DNA of 36,055 bases from Pseudomonadales bacterium. Its GTDB lineage: Bacteria > Pseudomonadota > Gammaproteobacteria > Pseudomonadales > Pseudohongiellaceae. The notes under the pieces are model-generated. The model did no database searches, was not told the origin of the DNA, and worked only from the letters and a program-made list of their open reading frames with translations. This document shows positions 1 through 9,434 of the stretch, piece by piece. The stretch is taken from assembly GCA_022819645.1 (NCBI GenBank), contig JAJEGU010000059.1, forward strand, positions 1-36,055, written 5' to 3'. Positions within the stretch are counted from its first letter, which is position 1, and each line of letters starts with the position of its first letter. The translations under genes and the position numbers were made by a program.

Positions 1-145
1 TACTCCAGTCACGGAGCATAGCTCCGTACCGTTGCGGCCGCGCTCGAAGCTGCGCTTCGAAAACGCTTGCCTTCACCCATCGAATTCGGCGGCACTTCCA
101 TGTGCCGCAGGGAAGCTCTGACTTGATCAGAGCTTCCCTAGAGGC
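1..145. repeat. Hairpin-chain repeat (family B, partial copy) at the window edge
   Basis: Four perfect stem-loops follow one another: 11-17/21-27 (7 bp, loop ATA), 44-50/54-60 (7 bp, loop TGC), 89-95/102-108 (7 bp, loop TTCCAT) and 110-121/127-138 (12 bp, loop CTTGA). The 40 bases 77-116 are identical, in reverse orientation, to 32660-32699, and a degraded relative lies at 28033-28183. None of the hairpins is followed by a T tract, so they do not look like ordinary intrinsic terminators. The element may continue beyond the window. No gene is visible in 1-212. Confidence 0.7.
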
Positions 146-212
146 ATGCGCCGCAAGCTTCGGGTTCTGTTACACTGGCCACCGTTCGCCATAGCTGACC
201 ACGGGCAGAGCC

Positions 213-1901
213 ATGCAGGCGACCGAAACCATCGAATCAGAACCCCTGGCCGCGCAGCCGGGCCCTGTCGATTCCGGGCCCGTCGAGGCAGTTGCCGCTG
301 CAGATTTCCCGCCCGAGTTGATCGCGAAGCTGGCCAAAATCAGCCACAGGCAAAGCCAGGAGCTTGCCAATCTGCGGCGCGGCTTCGAAAAAGTCGGCGG
401 AGCGAACCCCGGCAACGAACACTGGCAGGCCCTGCTGCAACTGCTGGAAAAAAACCATCAGTTTCAGCAACAACTGCGGGAGCGGCTGCAGGAGCAACTC
501 GGGAAACTGGCCGAAGCGCTGGAAGCCGGCCAGTCCAAAGACGCCCTGGTCTTGTGGGACCGTATTCAGGGCAATATCCAGCAATGCACCGGCAAGCTGC
601 GCATTGCCATGCAGAAGGAAGCCAACGCCAGCAAGGGACAGGTGCTGGAACTCCGCAAATGGCGCAGCTACGCCGCCACGCAAAAAAAACAGGAACTGAT
701 TGCCGAAATGAAAGCGTTGCCCGAGGCAGGGCTCGCGCCCCGCGACCTGGGCAAGCAGATCCAACTCATGCACGACCAGTGGAAAGCCCTTGGCAGGTCC
801 GAGCAGAACGAAAAGCTCTGGCGCGAATTCAAGAAACTGTCCGATCAGGCCCATGCGCCCTGCAAGGCGTATTTTCGCGAACGCAAGCAACTCATGGCGC
901 AGAACCTGGAGGTGCGCGAGGAACTCTGTGAACGCCTTGAGCAGAAACTGGCCGAACTCGGCGACCAGCCGATTCACATTCTCAAGCTGAATCAGTTGAT
1001 TTCCGGGTGCAATGCTTCCTGGAAGCAGCACGCCCCGGTGGAACGGTCAAAAATCAAGCCCTTGCAAAAACGCTACTACGCGGCCCTGAAACAGCTCACG
1101 AGCCTGCGCAAGGATGCCGTGGCAAAAAATGCGCAGCGCAAGCGCTCGTTGATCGAGCTGGCGCAGCAGCTTGCCGGGCAGGATGACAAGTCCGGCGCGA
1201 CGAATGAAGCGAAGCGGCTGCAATCCGAATGGAAAAGAATTGGTCCGGCGGATTTTCGCGAGGAAAAACGCCTGCGGGAATCCTTCCAGCAAGCTTGCGA
1301 CGGGATTTTCAAACAGCAGCGGGAAGAGCGGGAAAAACGCCGGGAGCTTGCCAGGCCGCCGGCGGAGCGGCGCCATGATGAAAGGCTTGCCGGGCTTGGG
1401 CCGCGCACCGGTTTTCTGGAAAAGATCGAAGCCAGCCTGTTCAGCGCCGGCAACGCCGAGCGCTTCGGCGAGTTGCATCAGGGCATCGAAACCGGGGACT
1501 GGGAGCAATTGCCCGCAACTGATGATTCCTGCGAGAAGACGCTCGCCGACCGCCTGCAGGCTTTGCTTGCCGTGGGCTCATTGACCGAACTCGGCACCCA
1601 GGCCGAAGCCTGCGAGCGGCAGCAGCGCCAAACGCTGGTCCGGTTCGAAATCGACGCCGGACTCAATTCGCCGCGGGAAGACCAGTCCCTGCGCATGGAA
1701 TTGCAATTGCAGCAGCTCGCCAGCGGCTTTGGCAAACGCGGACCGGACAACAAGCAACTTGCGGCCAGCCTGCGGGATGCGGAAATCGCCCTCGCCTGCT
1801 CCGGCCCACTGAGCCCCCAAGCCCGCAAGTCGCTTGGCCAGCGACTGCAAAAGCTGCGCCAGCGGCTCAGTTCGCGCCCACCCCGTTCGCAAACCGGCTG
1901 A
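213..1901 (+). CDS. DUF349 domain-containing coiled-coil protein
   Basis: A 562-residue, highly charged, Gln/Glu/Lys/Arg-rich protein without signal peptide or membrane segment, so cytoplasmic. It carries repeats typical of DUF349, each with a conserved Trp followed by a basic/acidic helix: about residues 190-225 (WKALGR, LWREFKKLSDQ) and about 335-375 (SEWKRIGPADFREEKRLRESF). Long helical and probably coiled-coil segments connect them. DUF349 proteins are common in gammaproteobacteria and actinobacteria, but I know of no settled molecular function and assign none. The ATG at 213 has only a weak purine-rich stretch upstream. The gene faces the acyltransferase and their 3' ends overlap by 35 bp (1867-1901), so the two transcripts are complementary at their tails. 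Confidence 0.85.
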   Translation: MQATETIESEPLAAQPGPVDSGPVEAVAAADFPPELIAKLAKISHRQSQELANLRRGFEKVGGANPGNEHWQALLQLLEKNHQFQQQLRERLQEQLGKLAEALEAGQSKDALVLWDRIQGNIQQCTGKLRIAMQKEANASKGQVLELRKWRSYAATQKKQELIAEMKALPEAGLAPRDLGKQIQLMHDQWKALGRSEQNEKLWREFKKLSDQAHAPCKAYFRERKQLMAQNLEVREELCERLEQKLAELGDQPIHILKLNQLISGCNASWKQHAPVERSKIKPLQKRYYAALKQLTSLRKDAVAKNAQRKRSLIELAQQLAGQDDKSGATNEAKRLQSEWKRIGPADFREEKRLRESFQQACDGIFKQQREEREKRRELARPPAERRHDERLAGLGPRTGFLEKIEASLFSAGNAERFGELHQGIETGDWEQLPATDDSCEKTLADRLQALLAVGSLTELGTQAEACERQQRQTLVRFEIDAGLNSPREDQSLRMELQLQQLASGFGKRGPDNKQLAASLRDAEIALACSGPLSPQARKSLGQRLQKLRQRLSSRPPRSQTG

Positions 1902-3054
1902 TCACGGGATTGGCGTAACCGTAAAGCCAGGTCTTGCGCAAGTCCTTGTCCACCCTGGCCAGACGCCGCTCGAAACGTTCCCGGGAACGGCCGTCCCCCT
2001 GGTGTCCGCTTGCCACTTCCGCCAACTCCGGCGCCAGGTCCTCACCTTCCCGCAGCAAAATTTCCAGCGCCCGGTAGTTGGTCGGGTGGAGCCGGTAGTT
2101 GTGAACGATTTGCCGATCCATGGCCGCGGCCCACTCTTCGGCATCATCGTACTCACAAGACAGTTCTTTGCCGAAAGCCACATGCACCCTGCCCTTGAAA
2201 CCGGTCATGCCGGCGGCGATGCTGTGCAAATCGCCAGCCTCGGTGCGGGTGAATTTTCCCGTGGTTTCCACTTCCCGCAATTCCCGGGCTTTCAGGGTAT
2301 CGCATGGGTCGAACTCATAGGAAATCGCCACGGGAACGATACGCAGCCGGGCGAGACTTTCTCCGAGAGCAAGTTTTCTCGCGCCCATGGCGAGCATCTT
2401 GAGCAGGGCCGGGTCGGTGCGGTCGATGCCGTTCTTGGCGCGTCCTTCGCGCTGGGCCAGCCATACATTCTCGCCGCCGGCCACGCAGTGATGGATGTAC
2501 TCCGATAACAGTTTCAGCGCCAGCAACCGCTCCCTTCCCTTCAGCGAGCGATGCACGATAAAACTCTTGTTCGCCCGCATGAGGTCGGCGACCCAGGGCC
2601 GCTTGAGCAGATTGTCGCCCACGCCGATCTGCAGGGTGGTGAATCCGGCGCGATGCAGCAGCAGATTGGTGAATGCCGGGTCCATGACGATATCCCGATG
2701 ATTGCTCAGGAACAGGTAGGATTTGCCCGGGTCCAGTTTTTCCAGGCCCTGCTGGCTCAGCCCCCAGGTGGCGGAAGAGATGGCGCGGTCCATGTACACC
2801 GCAACCACCTTCTGCATGCTGTCCACATCGCATACCGGCTTGATGAAACCGCGCAGGCGGCGGGTAACCAGGGGCCGCAGCAATCCGGGCAGCCAGCGCG
2901 AGAGGCGGGGGCTGTGAAACGCCGCCATGGTGTCGAGAAACTCCCGATTTTCCAGCAGGCGGTCCAGTACCGGCCTGATCTCATGATCACGGTAGGGCCG
3001 GATGGCGGAAAACGGATCCTGTTGCTTCCTGCTATCGGTTTGTATTGATTCCAT
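1867..3054 (-). CDS. PlsC-like glycerophospholipid acyltransferase family protein
   Basis: A 395-residue protein with an acyltransferase core. The catalytic block reads SNHRDIVMDPAF with His119 and Asp125. The spacing is HX5D instead of the usual HX4D of PlsB/PlsC enzymes. A second block, QREGRAKNG (201-209), occupies the place of the substrate-binding EGxR motif. These motifs suggest acyl transfer to a glycerophosphate-type acceptor at the membrane, although I see no clear transmembrane helix. The protein is longer than typical PlsC (about 240 residues), with N- and C-terminal extensions. The gene starts 58 bp downstream of the exonuclease I stop codon, so the two may be co-transcribed. Substrate is unknown. 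Confidence 0.75.
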   Translation of the reverse strand: MESIQTDSRKQQDPFSAIRPYRDHEIRPVLDRLLENREFLDTMAAFHSPRLSRWLPGLLRPLVTRRLRGFIKPVCDVDSMQKVVAVYMDRAISSATWGLSQQGLEKLDPGKSYLFLSNHRDIVMDPAFTNLLLHRAGFTTLQIGVGDNLLKRPWVADLMRANKSFIVHRSLKGRERLLALKLLSEYIHHCVAGGENVWLAQREGRAKNGIDRTDPALLKMLAMGARKLALGESLARLRIVPVAISYEFDPCDTLKARELREVETTGKFTRTEAGDLHSIAAGMTGFKGRVHVAFGKELSCEYDDAEEWAAAMDRQIVHNYRLHPTNYRALEILLREGEDLAPELAEVASGHQGDGRSRERFERRLARVDKDLRKTWLYGYANPVISRFANGVGAN

Positions 3055-3112
3055 GGGGAGGACGGGGGAGCATCAATCCCGGAAGCGGAGATAGTATGGC
3101 GCTTGTGGCGGG

Positions 3113-4531
3113 CTATGCAACCGCGCCGCGAATTTCAGCCACATAAGCGGTCACATCGCCAAGAATCGCATCCCGGTTGGGCAATTCGCTGGTTTTGGCC
3201 TGGGCCAGGGATCGTTCGTAGTCCGCCTGGGCTTTGGGGTCGCTCAGGCGCTCGCGGCGGAAATCCCGCCACTTGCCGGTTTCCTCCGGGGAAAGCGTTT
3301 CGGGATAATTGCGCGCCCGGTAGCGGAACAGCATTTCCGGCAGGCGCGGGTCGCGGAACGGCAGGTCCATCCGGCCCAGGTCCCGGGGTTCGATACCGCG
3401 CAGCGTTTCCATGTGGGTCCGGTCGCTGTCGCTGAAAAAGCCGCTGTAAATCATGAAGTCCGGGTCTTCTTCCCGGCCGCGGAATCCATCCCCCTGATAC
3501 AACTGGCAAAAACGCTCCATCAATTCCGGCCTGGCGGTGAGAAATTCCCAATGTTCACGGCAGGCATCGTGATCGATGTCAAATTCCGCGGCCCGCTCGG
3601 CCGGCAACACCGCCGGGGAGGCCACCACCGGGCAATGATTGCGGCTGATGACTTTCAGCGGAAGGCGCTCGCCGCCGCCCTGGTCCCGGGGCGCAAACAG
3701 GCGCTCGCCAAGTTGTTTCGGGCTCAACTCCGCCCACTGCCGGGGGTCCACGCGCAAATCGTACGCCACCACGCCATTGCTGTTCACCGGATGCGCCCCC
3801 AGGGGCATCACCAGCGCCAGACAGCCCTGTCGCGCCGGGTATCTGCCGGATACATGCAATACCGGCCTGTGGCTGGACAGATCCATCTCGGCGGCAACCC
3901 GGGACTTGTGTCGCAACCGGTAGACATAGTCAAACAGGCGCGGCTGCCGCTCCCGGATCAACCCCGCGAAGGCGATGGTCGCCTTGACGTCCGACAAGGC
4001 GTCGTGGGCGTGCTCGTGTTCCAGCCCATTGGCCGCGCATAGCGATTCGAGACTGAAAGTCACCGCGCCTTCTTCGGTTTTCGGCCAGTTGATTCCTTCG
4101 GGCCGGGTGGCGGCGCAAAGCCTGCCCATGTCGATAATGTCCCAGCGTGAATTGCCATTGCGCCACTCGTGCTCGTAGGCGTCGAAGAAATTGCGGTAAA
4201 GCAACTGCCGGGCAAGTTCATCGTCGAAGCGGATATTGTTGTAGCCGGCGATACAGGTTCCCGGCTTGCTGAATTCCTCGCGGATGCGGCCGATAAACTC
4301 GGCCTCTCCCAGGCCCTTTTCCAGCGCTGCCTGCGGCGTGATTCCGGTAATCAGGCAGGCCATGGGGTCCGGCAGAAAATCCGGTGCGGGCCGGCAATAG
4401 AACACGAGCGGCTCGCCGATGGGCTTGAGATTCTCATCGGTTCGAAGCCCGGCGAACTGCGACGCCCGGCCCCGGCGCGCGTCGCTGCCAAAACTTTCAA
4501 AGTCGTACCAATAGATGGAGTTTTCAGTCAT
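3113..4531 (-). CDS. sbcB: Exodeoxyribonuclease I
   Basis: A 472-residue DnaQ-fold 3'-5' exonuclease that degrades single-stranded DNA and acts in recombination and mismatch repair in characterised relatives. The Exo I motif at residues 9-14 (YDFESF) supplies the metal-binding Asp10 and Glu12. It is followed by GYNNIRFDDE (second acidic motif) and HDALSDVKATI (third motif, His and Asp), matching the order in E. coli ExoI (475 residues). The C-terminal half corresponds to the SH3-like and helical domains of that enzyme. The ATG at 4531 diverges from pyrB across a 148 bp gap that must hold both promoters. The acyltransferase lies downstream on the same strand. Confidence 0.95.
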   Translation of the reverse strand: MTENSIYWYDFESFGSDARRGRASQFAGLRTDENLKPIGEPLVFYCRPAPDFLPDPMACLITGITPQAALEKGLGEAEFIGRIREEFSKPGTCIAGYNNIRFDDELARQLLYRNFFDAYEHEWRNGNSRWDIIDMGRLCAATRPEGINWPKTEEGAVTFSLESLCAANGLEHEHAHDALSDVKATIAFAGLIRERQPRLFDYVYRLRHKSRVAAEMDLSSHRPVLHVSGRYPARQGCLALVMPLGAHPVNSNGVVAYDLRVDPRQWAELSPKQLGERLFAPRDQGGGERLPLKVISRNHCPVVASPAVLPAERAAEFDIDHDACREHWEFLTARPELMERFCQLYQGDGFRGREEDPDFMIYSGFFSDSDRTHMETLRGIEPRDLGRMDLPFRDPRLPEMLFRYRARNYPETLSPEETGKWRDFRRERLSDPKAQADYERSLAQAKTSELPNRDAILGDVTAYVAEIRGAVA

Positions 4532-4679
4532 CGCGCGGCGGTGTCCGTTCAGATTTTGCGGCTTCGATCGGTTGCTTTGTGTGCTTCCCCTGCTTTCGTT
4601 CGATGCTCATGTCCGAAGATATGTTGTAGTATGCAGGCAGTCGGAAATTGCTTGCCGGCGCTCTATCTGGAAGGTTTAC

Positions 4680-5696
4680 ATGGATTTTCGCGGCGCCCAT
4701 ATCATCAGCGTACAACAGTTCCAGCGGCCGGATGTCGAGCGGATTTTCGACGTGGCCGACAGTATGGAGCCTTTCGCGCAGCGAAAACAAGTGAGCAAGG
4801 CGCTCGACGGCGCCATCCTCGGCAACATGTTCTTCGAACCGAGCACCCGCACCAGGGTCAGCTTCGGCTGCGCCTTCAACATGCTCGGCGGGCACGTGCG
4901 GGAAACCGCCGAAATCGGGACTTCCTCGATTACCAAGGGGGAATCGCTTTACGACACCGCGCGGGTAATCAGCGGCTATAGCGACGTCATCGTCATGCGC
5001 CACCCCCGGGCCGGTTCGGTGGCCGAGTTCGCGGAAGCGAGCCGCGTGCCGGTGATCAACGGCGGCGACGGCGTCAACGAACATCCGTCCCAGGCTCTGC
5101 TAGACCTCTATACTATCCGCAAGGAACTTCAGTCCGGGCAACGCGGCATCGACGGCATGCATATCGGCATGGTCGGCGATCTGAAACACGGCCGCACGGT
5201 GCATTCGCTTTCGCGTTTGCTGCAGTTGTACGACAACATCAGCTTCAACCTGATCTCGCCCAAGCAATTGCGCATGCCCGCCGAGATCGTCGCCGATCTG
5301 CGCGCTGCCGGCCACAAGGTGAGCCAGACCGAGGACATGGCGAAGGGGCTGCACGACAACGACACCGTCTATCTCACCCGCATCCAGGAAGAACGCTTCG
5401 CCAGCCGGCTCGAAGCCGACATCTACCGGGGGCGCTTCCGGCTCAACCAGGCGATCTACACGCGGCATTGCCAGCCCAATACCGTGATCATGCACCCGCT
5501 GCCGCGGGACACCCGCGCCGAAGCCAACGAACTCGACGAGGATCTGAATCAGCATCCCAACCTCGCCATCTTCAGGCAAACCGACAACGGCGTGCTCGTG
5601 CGCATGGCGCTGTTCGCCCTCGTACTCGATGTGGTGGACAGGGTAACGGAGCAAGTGCGGGCGGCCGCCTGGTACACCGGTCGCCGCTTCGAATGA
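4680..5696 (+). CDS. pyrB: Aspartate carbamoyltransferase catalytic subunit
   Basis: A 338-residue enzyme condensing carbamoyl phosphate with aspartate, the committed step of pyrimidine synthesis. The carbamoyl-phosphate motif STRTR is at 55-59, the mobile loop with catalytic lysine (KGESL) at 86-90, and HPSQALLDL at 135-143. GDLKHGRTVHSL (166-177) and a HPLPRD motif near the C-terminus complete the family pattern. Start choice: the ATG at 4680 follows GGAAGG by a few bases and gives the usual N-terminus; the frame is open further upstream to 4515, but that extension overlaps the sbcB start and looks non-coding. No pyrI or pyrC lies beside it. The amidase starts 21 bp downstream and may be co-transcribed. 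Confidence 0.95.
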   Translation: MDFRGAHIISVQQFQRPDVERIFDVADSMEPFAQRKQVSKALDGAILGNMFFEPSTRTRVSFGCAFNMLGGHVRETAEIGTSSITKGESLYDTARVISGYSDVIVMRHPRAGSVAEFAEASRVPVINGGDGVNEHPSQALLDLYTIRKELQSGQRGIDGMHIGMVGDLKHGRTVHSLSRLLQLYDNISFNLISPKQLRMPAEIVADLRAAGHKVSQTEDMAKGLHDNDTVYLTRIQEERFASRLEADIYRGRFRLNQAIYTRHCQPNTVIMHPLPRDTRAEANELDEDLNQHPNLAIFRQTDNGVLVRMALFALVLDVVDRVTEQVRAAAWYTGRRFE

Positions 5697-5717
5697 AAAT
5701 CCAGCGGAGAATATGAA

Positions 5718-7148
5718 ATGCTTGGGGAAAATGACTATCTTGCCATGGACGCCCTCGACTGCGCCGCCGGGCTGCAACGCGGCGATTTCAGCCGGGTCGA
5801 GTTGAACGAGGCCGCCATCGCCCGGGGGGAGCAGCGCAATCCGGATTCCAATGCCATCAACCTGTCGCTGTACGAACAGGCCCTTGCGCAGGCGAAGGCG
5901 CTGGATGAAGCCGCCGGGACTCCGGGAGAACTTGCCGGGATTCCCTTCCTGATCAAGGACCTGGACAATCTCCAGGGCGCGGGAACCAGCTTTGGCAGCG
6001 AGCTGTTCAAGGACTATCGCGCCAGGGCGAGTTCGCCCATTGTCAAACGCTACGAAGCCGCTGGCCTGACCATGCTCGGCAAGACCAATACCCCGGAATT
6101 CGGCCTGACCCTGACCACCGAACCCGTGGCGCTCGGCCCCGCGCGCAATCCCTGGAACCGGGAGTATTCCACCGGCGGCTCCAGCGGCGGCGCGGCGGCC
6201 GCGGTAGCCGCCGGTATCGTTCCCGTCGCCCAGGCCTCGGACGGCGGCGGCTCGATACGGATTCCCGCAGCCTGCTGCGGACTTTTCGGGCTCAAACCGA
6301 GCCGCGGCCTCACCGAGGCGGGAACCGTGCAATCGGAAAACTGGAGCGGCATGGCGGTGGAACATGTGGTATCGCGCAGCGTGCGGGACAGCGCCGCCTT
6401 TCTCGACCTGATCACCCTGCCGCCGGGACAGCATCTGTTTCCCCGCCCCGATGCGCCGGCCTCCTTTCTCTCCTCGCACCGGGAACCCTGCCCAAGACTT
6501 CGCATCTGCATCCAGGACAGCCATCCCATGGGTGAAGCGCTTGATGAAGACTGCGTCGCGGCGGTGCATGGCGCAGCGGATCTTTGCCAAAGCCTCGGCC
6601 ATGAAGTCGAGCCCTTCGCGCATCCACTGGACTATGAATCACTCGGCGTGGCCATGGGGCGGATTGTCTGCGTCCACGTGTGGCAGGCCATCAGCCGGGG
6701 CATGCGGCATTTCGGCATGGAACTCGACGAGGTTCCCGTGGAACGATCAACCCGATTCATGGCGGGACGCGGCAGCGAAATCGGCGCCGCCGACTATCTC
6801 GCCGCCCGGGACCAGTTGCGCCTCGCCGAACTCGTGATGGCGCGGGTCCACCAGAAGGTAGATGTCATCGTCTCGCCGGTGCTTGCCCGCACCACCGCCA
6901 AACTCGGCTGGCTCGACATGAACAGCGAGGACCAGCGCGAATACATCAGCCGCTTCCGCCGGTACAGCGGCTTTACCGCGGTCTATAACGGCACCGGCCA
7001 GCCCTCGATGTCGGTCCCGCTGCACCGGACCGCGCGGGGCCTCCCCACCGGCGTCATGTTCACCGCCGCCTGGGGCGAGGACCTGCGTCTGCTGCAACTT
7101 GCCAGTCAACTGGAACAAGCCGCCCCCTGGCCCCAGATCGCCCCCTGA
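5718..7148 (+). CDS. Amidase (amidase-signature family)
   Basis: A 476-residue amidase-signature hydrolase. The Ser-cisSer-Lys triad can be read off: Lys80 in GIPFLIKD, the cis-serine in GGSSGG (153-158) and the nucleophile Ser179 in DGGGSIRIPA. Length fits the family. No signal peptide is evident. It does not look like GatA, because the partners gatB and gatC are absent and the C-terminal half resembles stand-alone amidases. Substrate cannot be predicted from sequence. A GGAGA ribosome-binding site lies 7 bases before the ATG. Position behind pyrB is suggestive of co-transcription but gives no clear functional link. Confidence 0.9.
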   Translation: MLGENDYLAMDALDCAAGLQRGDFSRVELNEAAIARGEQRNPDSNAINLSLYEQALAQAKALDEAAGTPGELAGIPFLIKDLDNLQGAGTSFGSELFKDYRARASSPIVKRYEAAGLTMLGKTNTPEFGLTLTTEPVALGPARNPWNREYSTGGSSGGAAAAVAAGIVPVAQASDGGGSIRIPAACCGLFGLKPSRGLTEAGTVQSENWSGMAVEHVVSRSVRDSAAFLDLITLPPGQHLFPRPDAPASFLSSHREPCPRLRICIQDSHPMGEALDEDCVAAVHGAADLCQSLGHEVEPFAHPLDYESLGVAMGRIVCVHVWQAISRGMRHFGMELDEVPVERSTRFMAGRGSEIGAADYLAARDQLRLAELVMARVHQKVDVIVSPVLARTTAKLGWLDMNSEDQREYISRFRRYSGFTAVYNGTGQPSMSVPLHRTARGLPTGVMFTAAWGEDLRLLQLASQLEQAAPWPQIAP

Positions 7149-7259
7149 AGGCGCGAGGCCGCGAGGCCAGGCGCCCCCGCGGGAATCCACGACTTGCTGG
7201 ATTCGCGCCGATCGATCAAATACCATGAAGAACATGGCAACCACCAGGAGGACGGGGAT

Positions 7260-7922
7260 ATGGCCAAGGTCAAGTCCAGGGCCGCGAAAGCCGCAGAGCC
7301 CACACAAGCGGGCTTGCGCCGCCGGGCCGGCTACCAGGATGTGCTAGATGCGCCGGAGCACAAGGTCGCCGAAATCGTCGATGGCGTGCTCTACACACAG
7401 TCGCGGCCCGCGCCGCTGCATGCGTACGCTTATGTGAAGCTGGGCGCCAGGCTGGAAAATCTGCTGAATTACCGGAGCGACAACGGCGATGGCGGCTGGC
7501 TCGTCCTGCTGGAGCCGGAACTGCACCTGGGAGAAGACATCCTGGTACCCGATTTGGCGGCCTGGCGGCTGGAGCGCATGCCCGAACCGCCGGCTACCGC
7601 CTACTTCACGGTAGCCCCGGACTGGGTTTGCGAGATTCTGTCGCCCGCAACCCGGGCGCTGGACCAGGGCGCCAAACGGGATGTTTACGCCCGCGAAGGC
7701 ATTACCCACTTGTGGTTTGTCGATCCGGTAGCGAGAACGCTCGAAGTCTTCGAACTGCGCGACGGCCATTGGACCCTGCTCCAGTCCGCCACCGGCGAAA
7801 CCGAAGTTGCCCCACCGCCCTTCAGCACCACGCCATTTCAACTCGGCAGCCTCTGGTGGACCAAACGGCCACCCGCCGTTCACGAACCCCGGCCAGAACC
7901 GACTCTATCCGTCACGGCTTGA
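7260..7922 (+). CDS. Uma2 family (DUF820, PD-(D/E)XK fold) protein
   Basis: A 220-residue protein resembling the Uma2/DUF820 family, a restriction-endonuclease-like fold found in many copies in cyanobacteria and some other bacteria. Visible motifs are the acidic VPDLAAW, then the PDWVCEILSPATRALDQGAKRD block with Glu and Lys in PD-(D/E)XK-like order, then the conserved YAREGITHLWFVDP. Nuclease activity is inferred from fold; the biological role of the family is unclear. The ATG at 7260 has AGGAGG at 7246-7251, so I prefer it to the TTG at 7194. It lies 111 bp after the amidase. Confidence 0.8.
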   Translation: MAKVKSRAAKAAEPTQAGLRRRAGYQDVLDAPEHKVAEIVDGVLYTQSRPAPLHAYAYVKLGARLENLLNYRSDNGDGGWLVLLEPELHLGEDILVPDLAAWRLERMPEPPATAYFTVAPDWVCEILSPATRALDQGAKRDVYAREGITHLWFVDPVARTLEVFELRDGHWTLLQSATGETEVAPPPFSTTPFQLGSLWWTKRPPAVHEPRPEPTLSVTA

Positions 7923-7943
7923 ACAGGCCCCAATCCGCAAACG

Positions 7944-7968
7944 GCAAAACGCCGGAGCGGGGTTTTGC
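7944..7968. terminator. Possible bidirectional terminator between convergent genes
   Basis: GCAAAAC (7944-7950) pairs with GTTTTGC (7962-7968), with an additional CC/GG pair inside the loop. The A-rich left and T-rich right flanks could serve both the Uma2 gene (ending 7922, plus strand) and the aminotransferase (ending 7991, minus strand). The T tract is short and lies inside the stem, so efficiency is uncertain. Confidence 0.4.
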
Positions 7969-7990
7969 TTGTTGGTGGCTGGCAAACGGA

Positions 7991-9346
7991 TCAGGCTTGC
8001 CGGGCGGCCTGCTCGATTCGGCCCAGGGCTTCCTCGAGCAGGGGGCGGGCGAGGCCGAGGTTCATTCTCATGCGGCCGGGGCCCCAATACGATGAGCCCG
8101 GGTTGATCTTGACGCCGGCGTTTTCGACGAAATAGCGCTCGACAATGGCTTCCGGCGTGACTTCATCTGCATCGGGGCTTTGCGCCGCGGTCTCGGCGGC
8201 GGCGGTTTCCACGGCGCCGAGGCGCTCGATCAGGGGCTCCACATTGAGCCAGGACAGATAAGTACCTTCGGGCTCGTTGGCGCTGATGTGGGGAACCCGC
8301 TCATTGATGAAGTCCGAAGCGTATCTTGCATTGTCGGACAGGTAGACCCGCACCGCGTCGAGCCAGTCGTCACCGTCTTCGAGGGCGGCCTGGGAGGCGA
8401 TGATGCCGAGGGAGTTGATCGTTGCATTGTCGCCCACGGCGCGGATGCGGGACATCAAGTCCGGGTTGTGGGAAAACAGGTAGGCGTCCTTGAAGGCGGC
8501 GAGATTGAAGGACTTGCTGGCGGACTTGAAAGTCACGCTGTTCATGACGAGATCGTCGGCGAGGTTGGCGTAAGGTACGTATTCCCGATCTTCATTCACG
8601 AAGTCACAGTGAATTTCGTCCGCCAGCACGATGACATTGTGCCGGTTGCAAAGCTCGCCGAGTTCGGTGAGGGTGGCGCGGTCCCAGCAATTGCCCACGG
8701 GATTGTGCGGATTGCAGAGAATGAACGTATGCACGTCATCCTGGGCCAGCTTGCGGTCGAGATCGTCGAAATCCATTTCGTAAACGCCGTTCACTTCCCG
8801 CAGGCGGTTTTCCTCGATCACGAAGCCCTTGCGGATGGTTGAGAAGAAGCCGTTGTAACCCGGGGTTTGCATGACCACCCTGGCGCCGGGAGGGTTGAAA
8901 GCCCGCAGGGCCGCGAGCAGACCCGGCAGCAGTGCGGGAGAATCGAGCAGCATGCCGCGCTCGATCACCGTGCCGTAGCGGCGCTCGTTCCAGTTGACGA
9001 TGGAGTCGTGATAGGAATCCGGCGTCGCCATATAGCCGTAGACCTCATGCGAGATTCGCTCCCGCAAGGCTTCGGTAATGCAGGGCGCCACGCGAAAATC
9101 CATGTCGGCGACCCCCATGGGGATTTTCAGTTGCTCGCCCCAGCGCTCGATCTGGCCATCCCATTTGCTGCAATTGGTGCCGATGCGGTTATAGATTTCG
9201 TCGAAGTCATAACCTGCGGCGGAGGCGCCGCGGGAAGCGCCTTGCTGGGCCTTGAGGCTGCCTGCGCCGGCCATGGAACCTGCGACCGCGGCAACGCCGG
9301 CCTGTTTCAGAAAAGCGCGACGGTCAATCTTGTATTGGTAGCTCAT
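7991..9346 (-). CDS. Tat-signal MalY/PatB-like aminotransferase or C-S lyase
   Basis: A 451-residue PLP-dependent fold-type I enzyme. The N-terminus reads DRRAFLKQAG (8-17) followed by a hydrophobic Ala/Gly stretch and an SLKAQQ boundary near 30-35, a classical twin-arginine signal. The mature part carries the MalY/PatB hallmark VADMDF (79-84), CNPHNPVG (211-218), ADEIH (242-246, PLP-pyridine Asp243) and SASKSF with the Schiff-base Lys278. Closest families are cystathionine beta-lyase/PatB and class I/II aminotransferases; I cannot choose between them. Tat export of a cofactor-loaded PLP enzyme is mechanistically sensible because Tat moves folded proteins. It is divergent from the HisC-like gene at 9695, which also has a Tat signal. 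Confidence 0.88.
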   Translation of the reverse strand: MSYQYKIDRRAFLKQAGVAAVAGSMAGAGSLKAQQGASRGASAAGYDFDEIYNRIGTNCSKWDGQIERWGEQLKIPMGVADMDFRVAPCITEALRERISHEVYGYMATPDSYHDSIVNWNERRYGTVIERGMLLDSPALLPGLLAALRAFNPPGARVVMQTPGYNGFFSTIRKGFVIEENRLREVNGVYEMDFDDLDRKLAQDDVHTFILCNPHNPVGNCWDRATLTELGELCNRHNVIVLADEIHCDFVNEDREYVPYANLADDLVMNSVTFKSASKSFNLAAFKDAYLFSHNPDLMSRIRAVGDNATINSLGIIASQAALEDGDDWLDAVRVYLSDNARYASDFINERVPHISANEPEGTYLSWLNVEPLIERLGAVETAAAETAAQSPDADEVTPEAIVERYFVENAGVKINPGSSYWGPGRMRMNLGLARPLLEEALGRIEQAARQA

Positions 9347-9434
9347 GGGTCTCCCTCGGGTTTGCTGTTCGCCGTGAACCCTTATAAATCAGGCGCTAAT
9401 GTAAATCAATAACAAATCGGCCGGATTGACGGCA

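Noticed and set aside
5100..6623. Long minus-strand open frame (507 codons) opposite pyrB and the amidase
   Set aside because: It spans two confidently identified genes on the other strand, has no recognisable domain and is explained by GC-rich codon use.
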